A stretch of DNA of 15,712 nt from Halieaceae bacterium (GCA_018666295.1 JABIZW010000005.1:1-15712), one strand, 5' to 3'. Shown: positions 6,504 to 13,497, counted from the stretch's first letter. Made by a program: numbers and translations. The notes: generated from the sequence alone by a model not told the origin.

Positions 6504-7630
6504 TGTCTCACTGACACCCCTAAGGCCAACAACATTGGCCTAAGCCCACTTTTTTCTTCGCTCAATTGAACACTCAGGCCATTGAGTTGATCTCGTAAGA
6601 CGTATTCTCGTCGCTGAGACTCGAAACATTCGGACGTGGCCAACTCACTCCACCGGCGGCGGAAATTAAGATCATCTGTACGCAGTCGTCCGACGCGGGC
6701 CACCAACTCTGTCACGGTCTGAGCAACACTTGATGTCGATTCGACTGCCCAAACCTGCTCCGAGCCCACTTGACTCGGGCAGAGCCCAGACTGCGTTAGA
6801 CCGAGTGACCCCGCGAGCGCGTCGATCAAAAAATCCGTGGCATTTATTTTTGACTGCTGGCTGTAACCAGCAATGTGCGGCGTGCCGTACCGCACACCCG
6901 CGAGTAACGTCGGATCCACGCGCGGCTCATCAGGCCAGGTGTCCAACACCATATCGACCCCACGCAGCAATAACATTTCGGCCGCTGCGACGGTCAGCAG
7001 CTTCCCCCTTCCCGCGTTTATCAACAAGGCATCGGATGGGATCCAAGAAGACTCCGCGAGCCCAATCATGTGATAACTCGGATCGGGTTCGTTGGAGTGC
7101 AAAGAGGCGTGTAATGAAACGACCGAGCATTGCAGTACTTTGTGCAAATCAGCGGACTCAATTCCCGCGCCAAAATATGATACAAATGGATCAAAGACAC
7201 GCACTGCCGCACCCAAATCAACGAGCCGCGCCGCAAGCTGTCGTCCTACATTGCCATACCCGACCAAGCCGACGGTCGCTCCCTCCATGACTGCTTCAAG
7301 GCGCCCACAAAGGCCAATGGCACTCAATACATAGTCACCCACCGCCTGCGCGTTACAACCGGCAGCACTGGCAAAACCAATCCCATTTGCACTCAAATAA
7401 TCAAGGTCAACGTGATCGACACCAGCGCTCGCCGTCCCAACAAAGGAGACACTACTGCCCTCGAGCAACGCCGCATCAACGCGTGTGACTGTTCGAGTCA
7501 GCAGACCTTGTGCACCAGACAGCACCTCGGGCCCAATGTCGCTCGCCGCAACCGCAACCAAGTCGACTGGGAGCTGCGAGAGTCGGGGGGTGATTGTAAT
7601 GGCACTGTCTAAGACTAATTTAGGGCGCAT
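6500..7630 (-). CDS. pdxB: Erythronate-4-phosphate dehydrogenase
   Basis: PdxB oxidises 4-phosphoerythronate in the DXP-dependent route to pyridoxal phosphate. The 376-aa length agrees with E. coli (378 aa). It is a D-2-hydroxyacid dehydrogenase with GTASAGVDHVD at 65-75, NAD-binding GLVGYGNVG at 121-129 ending in Asp148, and the catalytic triad Arg208 (INAGRGK), Glu235 (TWPDEP) and His252 (TPHIAGYS). The residues after about 280 form the PdxB-specific C-terminal domain. The frame can be extended to a GTG at 7651, but the ATG at 7630 has AGGG five bases upstream and fits the family N-terminus (RPKLVLDSAI). It overlaps the end of epmC by 11 bases, so coupling is likely. Its product feeds the cofactor pool used by MetY in this window; that link is inference. 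Confidence 0.94.
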   Translation of the reverse strand: MRPKLVLDSAITITPRLSQLPVDLVAVAASDIGPEVLSGAQGLLTRTVTRVDAALLEGSSVSFVGTASAGVDHVDLDYLSANGIGFASAAGCNAQAVGDYVLSAIGLCGRLEAVMEGATVGLVGYGNVGRQLAARLVDLGAAVRVFDPFVSYFGAGIESADLHKVLQCSVVSLHASLHSNEPDPSYHMIGLAESSWIPSDALLINAGRGKLLTVAAAEMLLLRGVDMVLDTWPDEPRVDPTLLAGVRYGTPHIAGYSQQSKINATDFLIDALAGSLGLTQSGLCPSQVGSEQVWAVESTSSVAQTVTELVARVGRLRTDDLNFRRRWSELATSECFESQRREYVLRDQLNGLSVQLSEEKSGLRPMLLALGVSVRH

Positions 7631-8135
7631 GATTACCCTGGGCGTGTTCACGCCGTTGACGTAGGGCGTCTCGAAACACCGCTGCGCGTTGGGGCAGTCC
7701 AGTAAGCCTAAACGCGCTTGCCTGCGCGGAAACAGCTTCTGCGAAACGAGTCACTGATGGGTCATCCAGCACCACACTGAGGTTATCCAAACTCACCTTA
7801 AACGGCAGATCGAGCGCCTCACAAAACAACTGCTCAATAGCCTGTGGACGTGTCTCGACCTCGTAAAACGCTGCCTGGCGGGAACAATCCCTTCCCTCCG
7901 CGCGATACCAGTACCCATAGTCCGGCAACTGACGCCGATACCTACCGGCGATACACCAATGCGCCACCTCATGCAGCGCACTTCGCTCAAAATCTTCTCG
8001 AAAAAAAATAGTGGCTGGGTGACCCGGCTCGTAAAAAGGTTCAGCCGCGCCACCGCTGAGCACGGTGCCCTCCATGACGCTAAACACACTGTTGAAGACA
8101 CGAATTATTTCGTCACTACGCTGCGAATTGATCAC
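7620..8135 (-). CDS. epmC: Elongation factor P hydroxylase
   Basis: EpmC (YfcM) hydroxylates the beta-lysylated lysine of EF-P, the last step of a modification that helps ribosomes through polyproline. The protein is 171 aa. It has the metal-binding HEVAH at 55-59 followed by WCIAG, then the family signature YGYWYRAEGRD at 73-83, EVETRPQAIEQLFC at 92-105 and SLDNL at 115-119, all matching E. coli YfcM in order. The start is GTG, 3 bases after the tusA stop. The aligned N-terminus (INSQRSDEIIRVFNSVF against E. coli YEQLIEIFNSCF) shows that this start, not the later ATG at residue 21, is right. AGGAAGG lies 13 bases upstream and GAGG almost touches the GTG, so coupling to tusA is likely. Its presence predicts epmA, epmB and a lysine-bearing EF-P elsewhere. 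Confidence 0.94.
   Translation of the reverse strand: MINSQRSDEIIRVFNSVFSVMEGTVLSGGAAEPFYEPGHPATIFFREDFERSALHEVAHWCIAGRYRRQLPDYGYWYRAEGRDCSRQAAFYEVETRPQAIEQLFCEALDLPFKVSLDNLSVVLDDPSVTRFAEAVSAQASAFRLTGLPQRAAVFRDALRQRREHAQGNHAP
7636..7639 (-). promoter_or_regulatory. Ribosome binding site that decides the pdxB start
   Basis: AGGG on the minus strand sits 5 bases before the ATG at 7630, within the last codons of epmC. The alternative upstream GTG at 7651 has no comparable site. Confidence 0.5.
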
Positions 8136-8138
8136 GCC

Positions 8139-8363
8139 TCAATCCGCCTTCCTGACCCGGTATACAAATCGGTCAGCGACCGCTTTGTGATCAAGTAAGT
8201 GGTGCCCCAAAAACTCACAAAACTTGACGATATCACGCTGTGTAGAGGGGTCGGTGGCCGTCAGACGCACAATATCGCCAGGCGCTGCACGCCGCATTGC
8301 GGCATGGAGCATCATTACGGGCTCTGGGCACGTCAACCCCACTGCATCGACCTCATGCTCCAT
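8139..8363 (-). CDS. tusA: Sulfur carrier protein TusA
   Basis: TusA accepts persulfide sulfur from IscS and passes it along the TusBCD-TusE-MnmA relay for 2-thiolation of U34 in tRNA-Glu, -Gln and -Lys. The protein is 74 aa. The signature LTCPEPVMMLH has the active Cys12, and the whole sequence follows E. coli TusA, including DDP-like TDPSTQRDI and the C-terminal YRVRKAD. The frame can be extended to a TTG at 8384, but the ATG at 8363 is preferred: AGGTG lies 8 bases upstream, and EHEVDAVGL matches the family start. It lies 41 bases after the methyltransferase gene and 3 bases before epmC, so it heads or belongs to the tusA-epmC-pdxB unit. Because it matches true TusA so closely, I favour the tRNA role over other TusA-like proteins. 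Confidence 0.92.
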   Translation of the reverse strand: MEHEVDAVGLTCPEPVMMLHAAMRRAAPGDIVRLTATDPSTQRDIVKFCEFLGHHLLDHKAVADRFVYRVRKAD

Positions 8364-8404
8364 GGCGACAGCACCTACAATCAAAAACTGCCAACTGCAG
8401 CCAA

Positions 8405-9208
8405 CTAAAGCGGCTTTTTAAAGCGCAGTGTCATGCGGTCGCTTTCACCAATCGCCGCATATTTCTCGCGATTTACATCACCCTCACGAAAGTTAGGCGG
8501 GAGCGTCCAAACGCCGCCCGCGTAGTCTTTCGTATCGAGAGCATTCGCGTTGATCTCGCTTCGCCCATCCAATACAAAACCGGCAGCTGTTGCCAAAGCG
8601 ATAACTTTGCTTTCGGGCACGTAGGCGGTACGAGTCATCTGATCGAGCGTTGCACCCTCATCACCGCGATGCTGAACGATCCCTAAGGTGCCGCCCGGCG
8701 CGAGGACCTCGTAAAGGTTTGCAAGCGATGCCTCTGCCGTTCCGGCGCGAAGCCAGGAGTGAACATTGCGAAAAACCAACGCCATATCGATTGCCTCCCC
8801 CTCTGCTTTCATCGGCTTTGCCGGGGGCTGCATCACGCGCACATCGACGTTGGCGTAGACGTCGTTGTCACGCCCCAGCTTCTGAAGGTATCCCCCCAGA
8901 GAGCGTCGACCATACGCACTGCCGTTTGGCGAGCTGTGTCCGGCAACCAAATTGCCGTGCGGCGCTAACAGTGGCGCAAGGACTTCGGTGTACCAGCCAC
9001 CGCCCGGTGACACTTCAAGGACGGTCATGTCACCTTGCAAGCCGAAAAACTCCAATGTTGCTCGAGGATGTCTCTCCGCATTGCGCGCTATATTCGCATC
9101 AGTACGATGCGCACCGCTCAACGCCGTGTCCCAGTCGAGCGTCTTGTGCCCATCGGCAAGGGCCAGCGGCGCCAAAAGTGCCAGTAAAACCAACGAAAAC
9201 CGTTTCAT
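8405..9208 (-). CDS. Predicted class I SAM-dependent methyltransferase with signal peptide
   Basis: This 267-aa protein has the class I methyltransferase fold: motif I EVSPGGGWYTEVLAP at 65-79, an acidic strand end near IDMALVFRNVHSWL (140-153), and LYEVLAPGGTLGIVQH (165-180). It belongs to the uncharacterised family I know as COG4798. It begins with a clear Sec signal peptide: KR, a hydrophobic core of leucines and alanines, and an ALA cleavage site after residue 18. SAM is not known to be available in the periplasm, so either it is cytosolic-membrane tethered, binds another ligand, or has lost catalysis. The frame also opens at a TTG at 9214, but the ATG at 9208 has TAGGAG six bases upstream. 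It is divergent from gcvR and upstream of tusA on the same strand. Substrate unknown. Confidence 0.88.
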   Translation of the reverse strand: MKRFSLVLLALLAPLALADGHKTLDWDTALSGAHRTDANIARNAERHPRATLEFFGLQGDMTVLEVSPGGGWYTEVLAPLLAPHGNLVAGHSSPNGSAYGRRSLGGYLQKLGRDNDVYANVDVRVMQPPAKPMKAEGEAIDMALVFRNVHSWLRAGTAEASLANLYEVLAPGGTLGIVQHRGDEGATLDQMTRTAYVPESKVIALATAAGFVLDGRSEINANALDTKDYAGGVWTLPPNFREGDVNREKYAAIGESDRMTLRFKKPL

Positions 9209-9214
9209 AGTCAA

Positions 9215-9220
9215 CTCCTA
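9215..9220 (-). promoter_or_regulatory. Ribosome binding site of the exported methyltransferase gene
   Basis: TAGGAG on the minus strand, 6 bases before the ATG at 9208, fixes the start just ahead of the signal peptide. Nothing else definite is visible in the 90-base divergent interval up to gcvR: AT-rich TATATA at 9235-9240 and GATAAT at 9266-9271 lack a well-spaced -35. Confidence 0.6.
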
Positions 9221-9288
9221 TTAAGAAATTTGCGTATATACCCTCAATACGCCGTCCAACACTCCGATAATACTCGCAAGTCGCGTTC

Positions 9289-9294
9289 AAGGGG
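9289..9294 (+). promoter_or_regulatory. Ribosome binding site that fixes the gcvR start
   Basis: AAGGGG lies 4 bases before the ATG at 9299. The frame is open back to 9230, but the extra 23 residues are unlike the family and the ACT domain begins directly after this ATG. Confidence 0.65.
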
Positions 9295-9298
9295 ATCC

Positions 9299-9820
9299 AT
9301 GCAGCAACAATACGTCATTACATTTGCAGGCGCCGACAGAACAGGCCTCGTCGAAACCCTTGCCGACCTGGTCAAAGCCCACGACGGCGACTGGCAGCAA
9401 AGCGAGCTTACTCGACTCGGAGGTGCGTTTGCAGGCGTCATCTTAGTCTCTGTCTCCAGCGAGGGATTTGAAGCCCTCGATCAAGCGGTTCAGACCGGCG
9501 GGAATACGAATCTTTCGATTCACCTGACCCGAGCAACCGCTGAACCTGCCATTGAACCGAACCTGCGCTTGACATTGACCGGGCCTGATCGACCCGGAAT
9601 CGTCTATGAGATTACGCATGAGCTTGCGGAGTTACAGATCAATATTCTCCATTTCAGTTCCCACGTCCAAAGTGGTGCCTGGTCTGGTGAAGCTCTTTTT
9701 TTCGCAGACTTAGAGACACGCACTCCTGCTAACTTAGACCTTGATGAACTGCGCGATCGCTTAGACGCGGTCGAAGAAAAAATGACCCTCGAAATCGATA
9801 TCGAATCTGATTCGGCTTAA
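9299..9820 (+). CDS. gcvR: GcvR-like regulator with two ACT domains
   Basis: The protein is 173 aa and consists of two ACT domains, about residues 4-78 and 90-165. The first opens with VITFAGADRTGLVETLADLV; the second with LTLTGPDRPGIVYEITHELA. The GxDRxG(L/I)V turn after the first strand is the ligand-binding signature of ACT domains. This architecture and length match GcvR (E. coli about 190 aa), which binds GcvA and makes it repress the glycine cleavage operon when glycine is low. No gcvA or gcv genes are in the window, so the target is by analogy; in other bacteria the same architecture is annotated only as ACT-domain protein. Its stop codon overlaps that of the oppositely directed small membrane gene in TTAA, so the two genes are tail to tail with no terminator. 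Confidence 0.82.
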   Translation: MQQQYVITFAGADRTGLVETLADLVKAHDGDWQQSELTRLGGAFAGVILVSVSSEGFEALDQAVQTGGNTNLSIHLTRATAEPAIEPNLRLTLTGPDRPGIVYEITHELAELQINILHFSSHVQSGAWSGEALFFADLETRTPANLDLDELRDRLDAVEEKMTLEIDIESDSA

Positions 9821-10029
9821 GGCCTGCGCCGTAACCATCGCAGTAAAAAACCCGAAGGCACCGCGATTAACGCCAGTAAAAAGACACCCTGAATACTAAG
9901 CCATACGTAATCGAGCAGCTTGTCGGCAGACACACCCACAATATCGACGGCACCCCAGAACAATGCCAGTGTGGCCAGCACGCCCAAAACTGCTGTCCGG
10001 AGTGCACGAACCTGTCGTTTACTAATCAC
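9817..10029 (-). CDS. Small two-helix membrane protein of unknown function
   Basis: I do not recognise this 70-aa protein. It has a basic N-terminus (SKRQVRALR), a hydrophobic helix at about 11-33, a short polar link ADKLLDY, a second helix at about 42-64, and a strongly basic tail ending RWLRRRP. That suggests an inner-membrane hairpin with both ends in the cytoplasm by the positive-inside rule. The start is GTG, 13 bases after the aroC stop, with a weak GGGA upstream. It is the last gene of the htpG-to-aroC run. Reasons to believe it is real are the clean TM-loop-TM pattern, operon spacing, and an end that abuts gcvR exactly. No function can be inferred. Confidence 0.65.
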   Translation of the reverse strand: MISKRQVRALRTAVLGVLATLALFWGAVDIVGVSADKLLDYVWLSIQGVFLLALIAVPSGFLLRWLRRRP

Positions 10030-10042
10030 GCAGCGTATCCCA

Positions 10043-11128
10043 TTAGATGATCGGAGTTGGTGACGTAACGTCTGCGTTTTGGCCTCGGTGGCGCAAGGCG
10101 TGATCGATCAAAACAAGCGCAAGCATCGCTTCTGCGATGGGCACGGCCCTGAGGCCCACGCATGGATCGTGCCGACCCGTGGTAATGACATCCGCGGGGT
10201 CGCCGTTAACATCAATGGACTGACCCGGTACTTGTATGGACGAGGTTGGCTTCAGAGCGAGACCCACCGTAATGGGTTGACCACTGGAGATTCCACCCAA
10301 CACACCGCCGGACTGATTACTTAAGAAACCGTCACGGCTGAGCTCGTCACGATGCTCACTGCCGCGCTGGTTGACTACACCAAAGCCTGCACCAATCTCG
10401 ACACCTTTGACCGCGTTAATCCCCATCATTGCGCCCGCAATGTCGGCATCAAGACGATCGAAAATAGGCTCTCCCCAGCCAGGAGGGAGCCCCTCTGCGT
10501 GAACCTCAAGCTTTGCCCCAATGGAGTCGCCATCACGGCGAATTTGGGTCATAAAATCTTCAATCTTCGGAACAAGGTCTCGATCACCGCAAAAAAATGG
10601 GTTGGTTTCAACAAGATCCCAATCTGTTTTAGCGACTGTCAAAGGCCCGAGAGCACTCAAGCAGCCTCGAATACTCACCCCATAACGCTCGCTTAACCAT
10701 TTCTTTGCGATCGCACCCGCCGCCACTCGCATTGCCGTTTCGCGCGCTGAGGATCGACCTCCCCCTCTATAGTCCCGAAAGCCATACTTCTGCTGATAGG
10801 TGTAATCTGCGTGTGCAGGCCGAAATACGTCTTTGATTTTGCTGTAGTCCTTCGACTTCTGATCGGCGTTCATGATCAGCAAACCAATCGGTGTCCCTGT
10901 CGTCTTGCCCTCAAAAACACCCGAAAGAATCTGCACCTCATCGGGCTCTTTGCGCTGCGTCGTAAAACGGGACGTTCCTGGTTTTCTTCGATCAAGATCT
11001 GATTGTAGATCTGCAGCAGAGAGCTCAAGTCCCGGCGGGCAGCCATCGACAATGCAACCCAAACCGCTGCCGTGGCTTTCGCCGAAGGTGGTCACCGTAA
11101 ATAGACGGCCAAACGTATTACCTGACAT
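10043..11128 (-). CDS. aroC: Chorismate synthase
   Basis: AroC converts 5-enolpyruvylshikimate-3-phosphate to chorismate, the last step of the shikimate pathway, using reduced FMN. The protein is 361 aa, as in E. coli. Signatures: TTFGESHG at 13-20 with His19, FRPAHADYTYQQKYG at 102-116 with His106, RGGGRSSARETA at 121-132, HRDE in the C-terminal half, and SGGVLGGISSGQPI. The ATG has AGGAAG upstream at good spacing. It lies 36 bases after prmB, an association seen in many gammaproteobacteria including E. coli, and 13 bases before the small membrane gene. Identification is firm. Confidence 0.97.
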   Translation of the reverse strand: MSGNTFGRLFTVTTFGESHGSGLGCIVDGCPPGLELSAADLQSDLDRRKPGTSRFTTQRKEPDEVQILSGVFEGKTTGTPIGLLIMNADQKSKDYSKIKDVFRPAHADYTYQQKYGFRDYRGGGRSSARETAMRVAAGAIAKKWLSERYGVSIRGCLSALGPLTVAKTDWDLVETNPFFCGDRDLVPKIEDFMTQIRRDGDSIGAKLEVHAEGLPPGWGEPIFDRLDADIAGAMMGINAVKGVEIGAGFGVVNQRGSEHRDELSRDGFLSNQSGGVLGGISSGQPITVGLALKPTSSIQVPGQSIDVNGDPADVITTGRHDPCVGLRAVPIAEAMLALVLIDHALRHRGQNADVTSPTPII

Positions 11129-11164
11129 TGCTTCTTCCTAACTGATTACGCATTTCAAAGCCCC

Positions 11165-12103
11165 TCAAGACACGCTCTGCTTCGCCGCCCATTGTGCCAG
11201 ATCTTGAGCCATAAAAATCGCCACGCCCTCACCACCGTGCTCTAGCTCCACCCACAGCGGCACTAAGTCCTCAGACAGATTTTCCAGCGCCTCGACGCTA
11301 TACCCAACCTCTAAAATCAATAATCCCTCAGGCTTGAGTATACGGGCCGCATCCCACAGCAACAGGCTAACAAGATCTAGTCCGTCGTCCCCGCCATCGA
11401 GCGCAAGTCCCGGCTCGTGAAGATACTCAGGCGGTAAATCTTGCATGTGCTCGGCGTCAACATACGGCGGATTCGCCAAAATAATGTCAACGGACCTATC
11501 GGCACACCACGACAGTAAATCTGCTCGAACAACACCATCAACCGGATGGTCCTCTCGGTTCTCTTGCGCCAGTGACAGCGCATCCCCATCAAGATCACTC
11601 AGTACCACAAGCGCGTCCGGAAAAGCCGTCTTTGCCAACATGCCTAAGCTTCCACCGCCACAGCACACGTCAACAATAACCGCGGGGTAAGGACCGCTAT
11701 ACCACGGTGCAAAGCCCGACATAATTAACGACGCAACAGGTGAGCGAGGGACCAGCGCACGCGCATCACTCTTAAAGCAAAGAGGGCCCAGCCAAGCAAC
11801 TTGAGTAATGTACGCCAACGGTAATCGCGTGACACAACGCTTACTGACGAACTCATCGAGACGCTGTCGCGCTTGCTCGGGGTATTCAACCTCTAGAATC
11901 TCTGTGCCTGTATCCGTTGGTGAGCGGCCAGCCGCCGTCAAAACAAGCGCCACTGCCTCGTCGTGTGCGGACTCATACCCGTGGCCAAAAAAAACACCGG
12001 CACTGATAAGCGCATCTTCGGTATCGATCAACATGTCACGAAACGTTGCCACTAGCTCAAAGACCTTCGTCAAAACAACATCATAACAGCTGATCTTTGC
12101 CAA
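11165..12103 (-). CDS. prmB: Ribosomal protein L3 N5-glutamine methyltransferase
   Basis: PrmB methylates a glutamine of ribosomal protein L3 and is a paralogue of the release-factor methylase PrmC. Evidence: the helical N-terminal domain with FFGHGYESAHDEAVALVL at 38-55, LPLAYIT at 94-100, ALVPRSPVASLI at 116-127, SAM-binding VDVCCGGGSLGML at 144-156, and the glutamine-binding NPPYVDAEHMQDLPPEY at 211-227, followed by HEPGLALDGGDDGLD. Motif I reads CCGGG where the family usually has C(T/S)GSG. The start is uncertain: I give the TTG at 12103 because the frame closes upstream and no in-frame ATG lies before residue 24, yet no Shine-Dalgarno precedes it. A second TTG at 12073 is also possible. 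It is 42 bases after the hydrolase gene and 36 before aroC. Confidence 0.9.
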   Translation of the reverse strand: MAKISCYDVVLTKVFELVATFRDMLIDTEDALISAGVFFGHGYESAHDEAVALVLTAAGRSPTDTGTEILEVEYPEQARQRLDEFVSKRCVTRLPLAYITQVAWLGPLCFKSDARALVPRSPVASLIMSGFAPWYSGPYPAVIVDVCCGGGSLGMLAKTAFPDALVVLSDLDGDALSLAQENREDHPVDGVVRADLLSWCADRSVDIILANPPYVDAEHMQDLPPEYLHEPGLALDGGDDGLDLVSLLLWDAARILKPEGLLILEVGYSVEALENLSEDLVPLWVELEHGGEGVAIFMAQDLAQWAAKQSVS

Positions 12104-12145
12104 TGGCGCTGCGCATTGAGGGGACCGAGCGTCACTGGCGGCGCG

Positions 12146-13018
12146 TTAGTAGGAACCGCGAGACGTTAGGTGGGTCTTCAAAATTTCTCCAAGTGCGATA
12201 ACGTCACCCTCGAGATGGAAGTGGTGTGGGCCAGGCACCACTAGACGATTAAATTGAGCCGCGTACTGGGCAATCTCGTCGACACGCTGTCTAGCCTCTT
12301 TGCTCGTGAAAAAACCATCCTTACCCAAGACAACGAGCACAGGGCATTGCAGAGACGCATAAAAAGAATTTGTTGTGGCCTCTGACAGCTTCACGTAGCT
12401 ACCACCAAACAGCCGAGGGTCACTGAGCAAGAGCCATCCCTCATCAAGCTGCTTCAGGGCTCGCGGAATCAAGGTCTCCGCGTTTTCCCGTGTAAATCCG
12501 TACCGCGTTCGCGCTGCAACAAAATCCTCTACGGTGCTAAAAATACGGGGCGGCCTGCTCGTGTACCTACCCTTCTCAGACAGCGATGAGCGAAACAACT
12601 CCGCCCCGTCATCATTTTCAAACGAGCGAGAGATCATGCCATCGAGCATCGTCACTGTGGCACAACGCTCGCCCAAGGCCACCGCAAGCACACCCGCAAT
12701 GCCGGCGCCTCGACTGTGTCCAATGACATGGACTGTTTCGAGGTCGAGTTGATCGACAATCCCTACGAGCTGAGGAACGTCATCCCAAATGTGATAGGAC
12801 GAATCGGGCGAGCGATGACTGCTCAACCCATGACCTGATAAGTCCAGCGCTATAACGCGATAGCCCGTCAGAAGCGGCGCCAATTTGGCGAAACTCAACG
12901 CATTGTCCAACCACCCGTGAATGGCGATAACCGTCGGCATAGACGATGAGCCCCAGCACAATCCGCGATACGTCAGACCGTCGACCACAAACTCAACGTT
13001 AGAGGGCTCAGCACTCAC
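12146..13018 (-). CDS. alpha/beta hydrolase between sixA and prmB
   Basis: This 290-aa alpha/beta hydrolase has unknown substrate. Visible elements: oxyanion HGWLDN at 34-39, LSGHGLSS at 60-67, the nucleophile Ser102 in GHSRGAG (100-106), LVVLGKDGFF bearing the likely acid, and PGPHHFHLEGD near the C-terminus with the catalytic histidine. No signal peptide or membrane helix is seen, so it is probably cytosolic. The GTG start overlaps the sixA stop as GTGA, showing translational coupling. It belongs to the broad group of abhydrolase-1 esterases and C-C hydrolases and is not closely similar to the hydrolase of the methionine operon. Hydrolases of this kind sit near prmB-aroC in Pseudomonas too, from memory, so the linkage may be old. 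Confidence 0.87.
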   Translation of the reverse strand: MSAEPSNVEFVVDGLTYRGLCWGSSSMPTVIAIHGWLDNALSFAKLAPLLTGYRVIALDLSGHGLSSHRSPDSSYHIWDDVPQLVGIVDQLDLETVHVIGHSRGAGIAGVLAVALGERCATVTMLDGMISRSFENDDGAELFRSSLSEKGRYTSRPPRIFSTVEDFVAARTRYGFTRENAETLIPRALKQLDEGWLLLSDPRLFGGSYVKLSEATTNSFYASLQCPVLVVLGKDGFFTSKEARQRVDEIAQYAAQFNRLVVPGPHHFHLEGDVIALGEILKTHLTSRGSY

Positions 13019-13497
13019 CGGCCATACCCGACGGGTTCACAGTTCAGAAGCTCGGCGCCGCCACGCGACGCCACGGTAAACGCCAGTGTCGCAAAGCCAC
13101 TGGTATGAAGGCTTGTGTGCTCCGCCGAGTCACACCACACATTGATTAGATGCGAAAGGTACGGCTGATGACCCACAATCAACTGGTGGTCACAGTTGGG
13201 CTCGAGAAAAAGTCCCTGAATGTAATCTGTGTGGCCAGGGGCCAGCTTGTCGCTCTCTTTCGTCACCGAAAAAGCGAGAGCGTCATGAAGCAAAGCCGCT
13301 GTTTGCTGGGCTCGAACCAAGGGACTGTGTGTACACCGGCTCGGCGCTTTCACGCCTCTGAGTTGACACCAGCCCTTGAACATTTCCGCCGTCGCAGTCA
13401 CGTGAGACGCACCATGCACAGTAAGCGTCCTATCCACATCACGAGCAGCACTGCCTGCCTCACCGTGACGCCAAAGCGTGACTAACACATCATGCAC
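13015..13497 (-). CDS. sixA: Phosphohistidine phosphatase SixA
   Basis: SixA is a small histidine-phosphatase-superfamily enzyme that dephosphorylates phosphohistidine proteins; the known targets are the ArcB HPt domain and the nitrogen-PTS protein NPr. The 160-aa length is typical of E. coli SixA (161 aa). Catalytic motif RHGEA at 10-14 holds the phospho-acceptor His11; SPLVRAQQTA at 58-67 supplies the second arginine; His110 in VGHQPYL is the second catalytic histidine. The start is a GTG overlapping htpG's last codons by 8 bases. A second in-frame GTG at 13488 would shorten the protein by three residues and matches the E. coli N-terminus about as well. Its stop overlaps the next hydrolase gene (GTGA). 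The cellular target here cannot be inferred. Confidence 0.92.
   Translation of the reverse strand: MHDVLVTLWRHGEAGSAARDVDRTLTVHGASHVTATAEMFKGWCQLRGVKAPSRCTHSPLVRAQQTAALLHDALAFSVTKESDKLAPGHTDYIQGLFLEPNCDHQLIVGHQPYLSHLINVWCDSAEHTSLHTSGFATLAFTVASRGGAELLNCEPVGYGR

Noticed and set aside
6730..7290. A 186-codon plus-strand open frame opposite pdxB
   Set aside because: It is rich in Pro, Arg and Ser with no recognisable motif. It lies wholly inside an intact, well-identified pdxB and has no ribosome binding site or operon context.
8650..9210. A 186-codon plus-strand open frame opposite the exported methyltransferase
   Set aside because: Composition is that of an antisense shadow (Arg, Pro and His rich). 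The minus-strand gene has a signal peptide, a fold motif and a ribosome binding site.
9209..9298. Divergent promoter pair, or a glycine riboswitch ahead of gcvR
   Set aside because: GATAAT and TATATA elements are present, but neither has a well-spaced -35. The interval is too short for a tandem glycine riboswitch.
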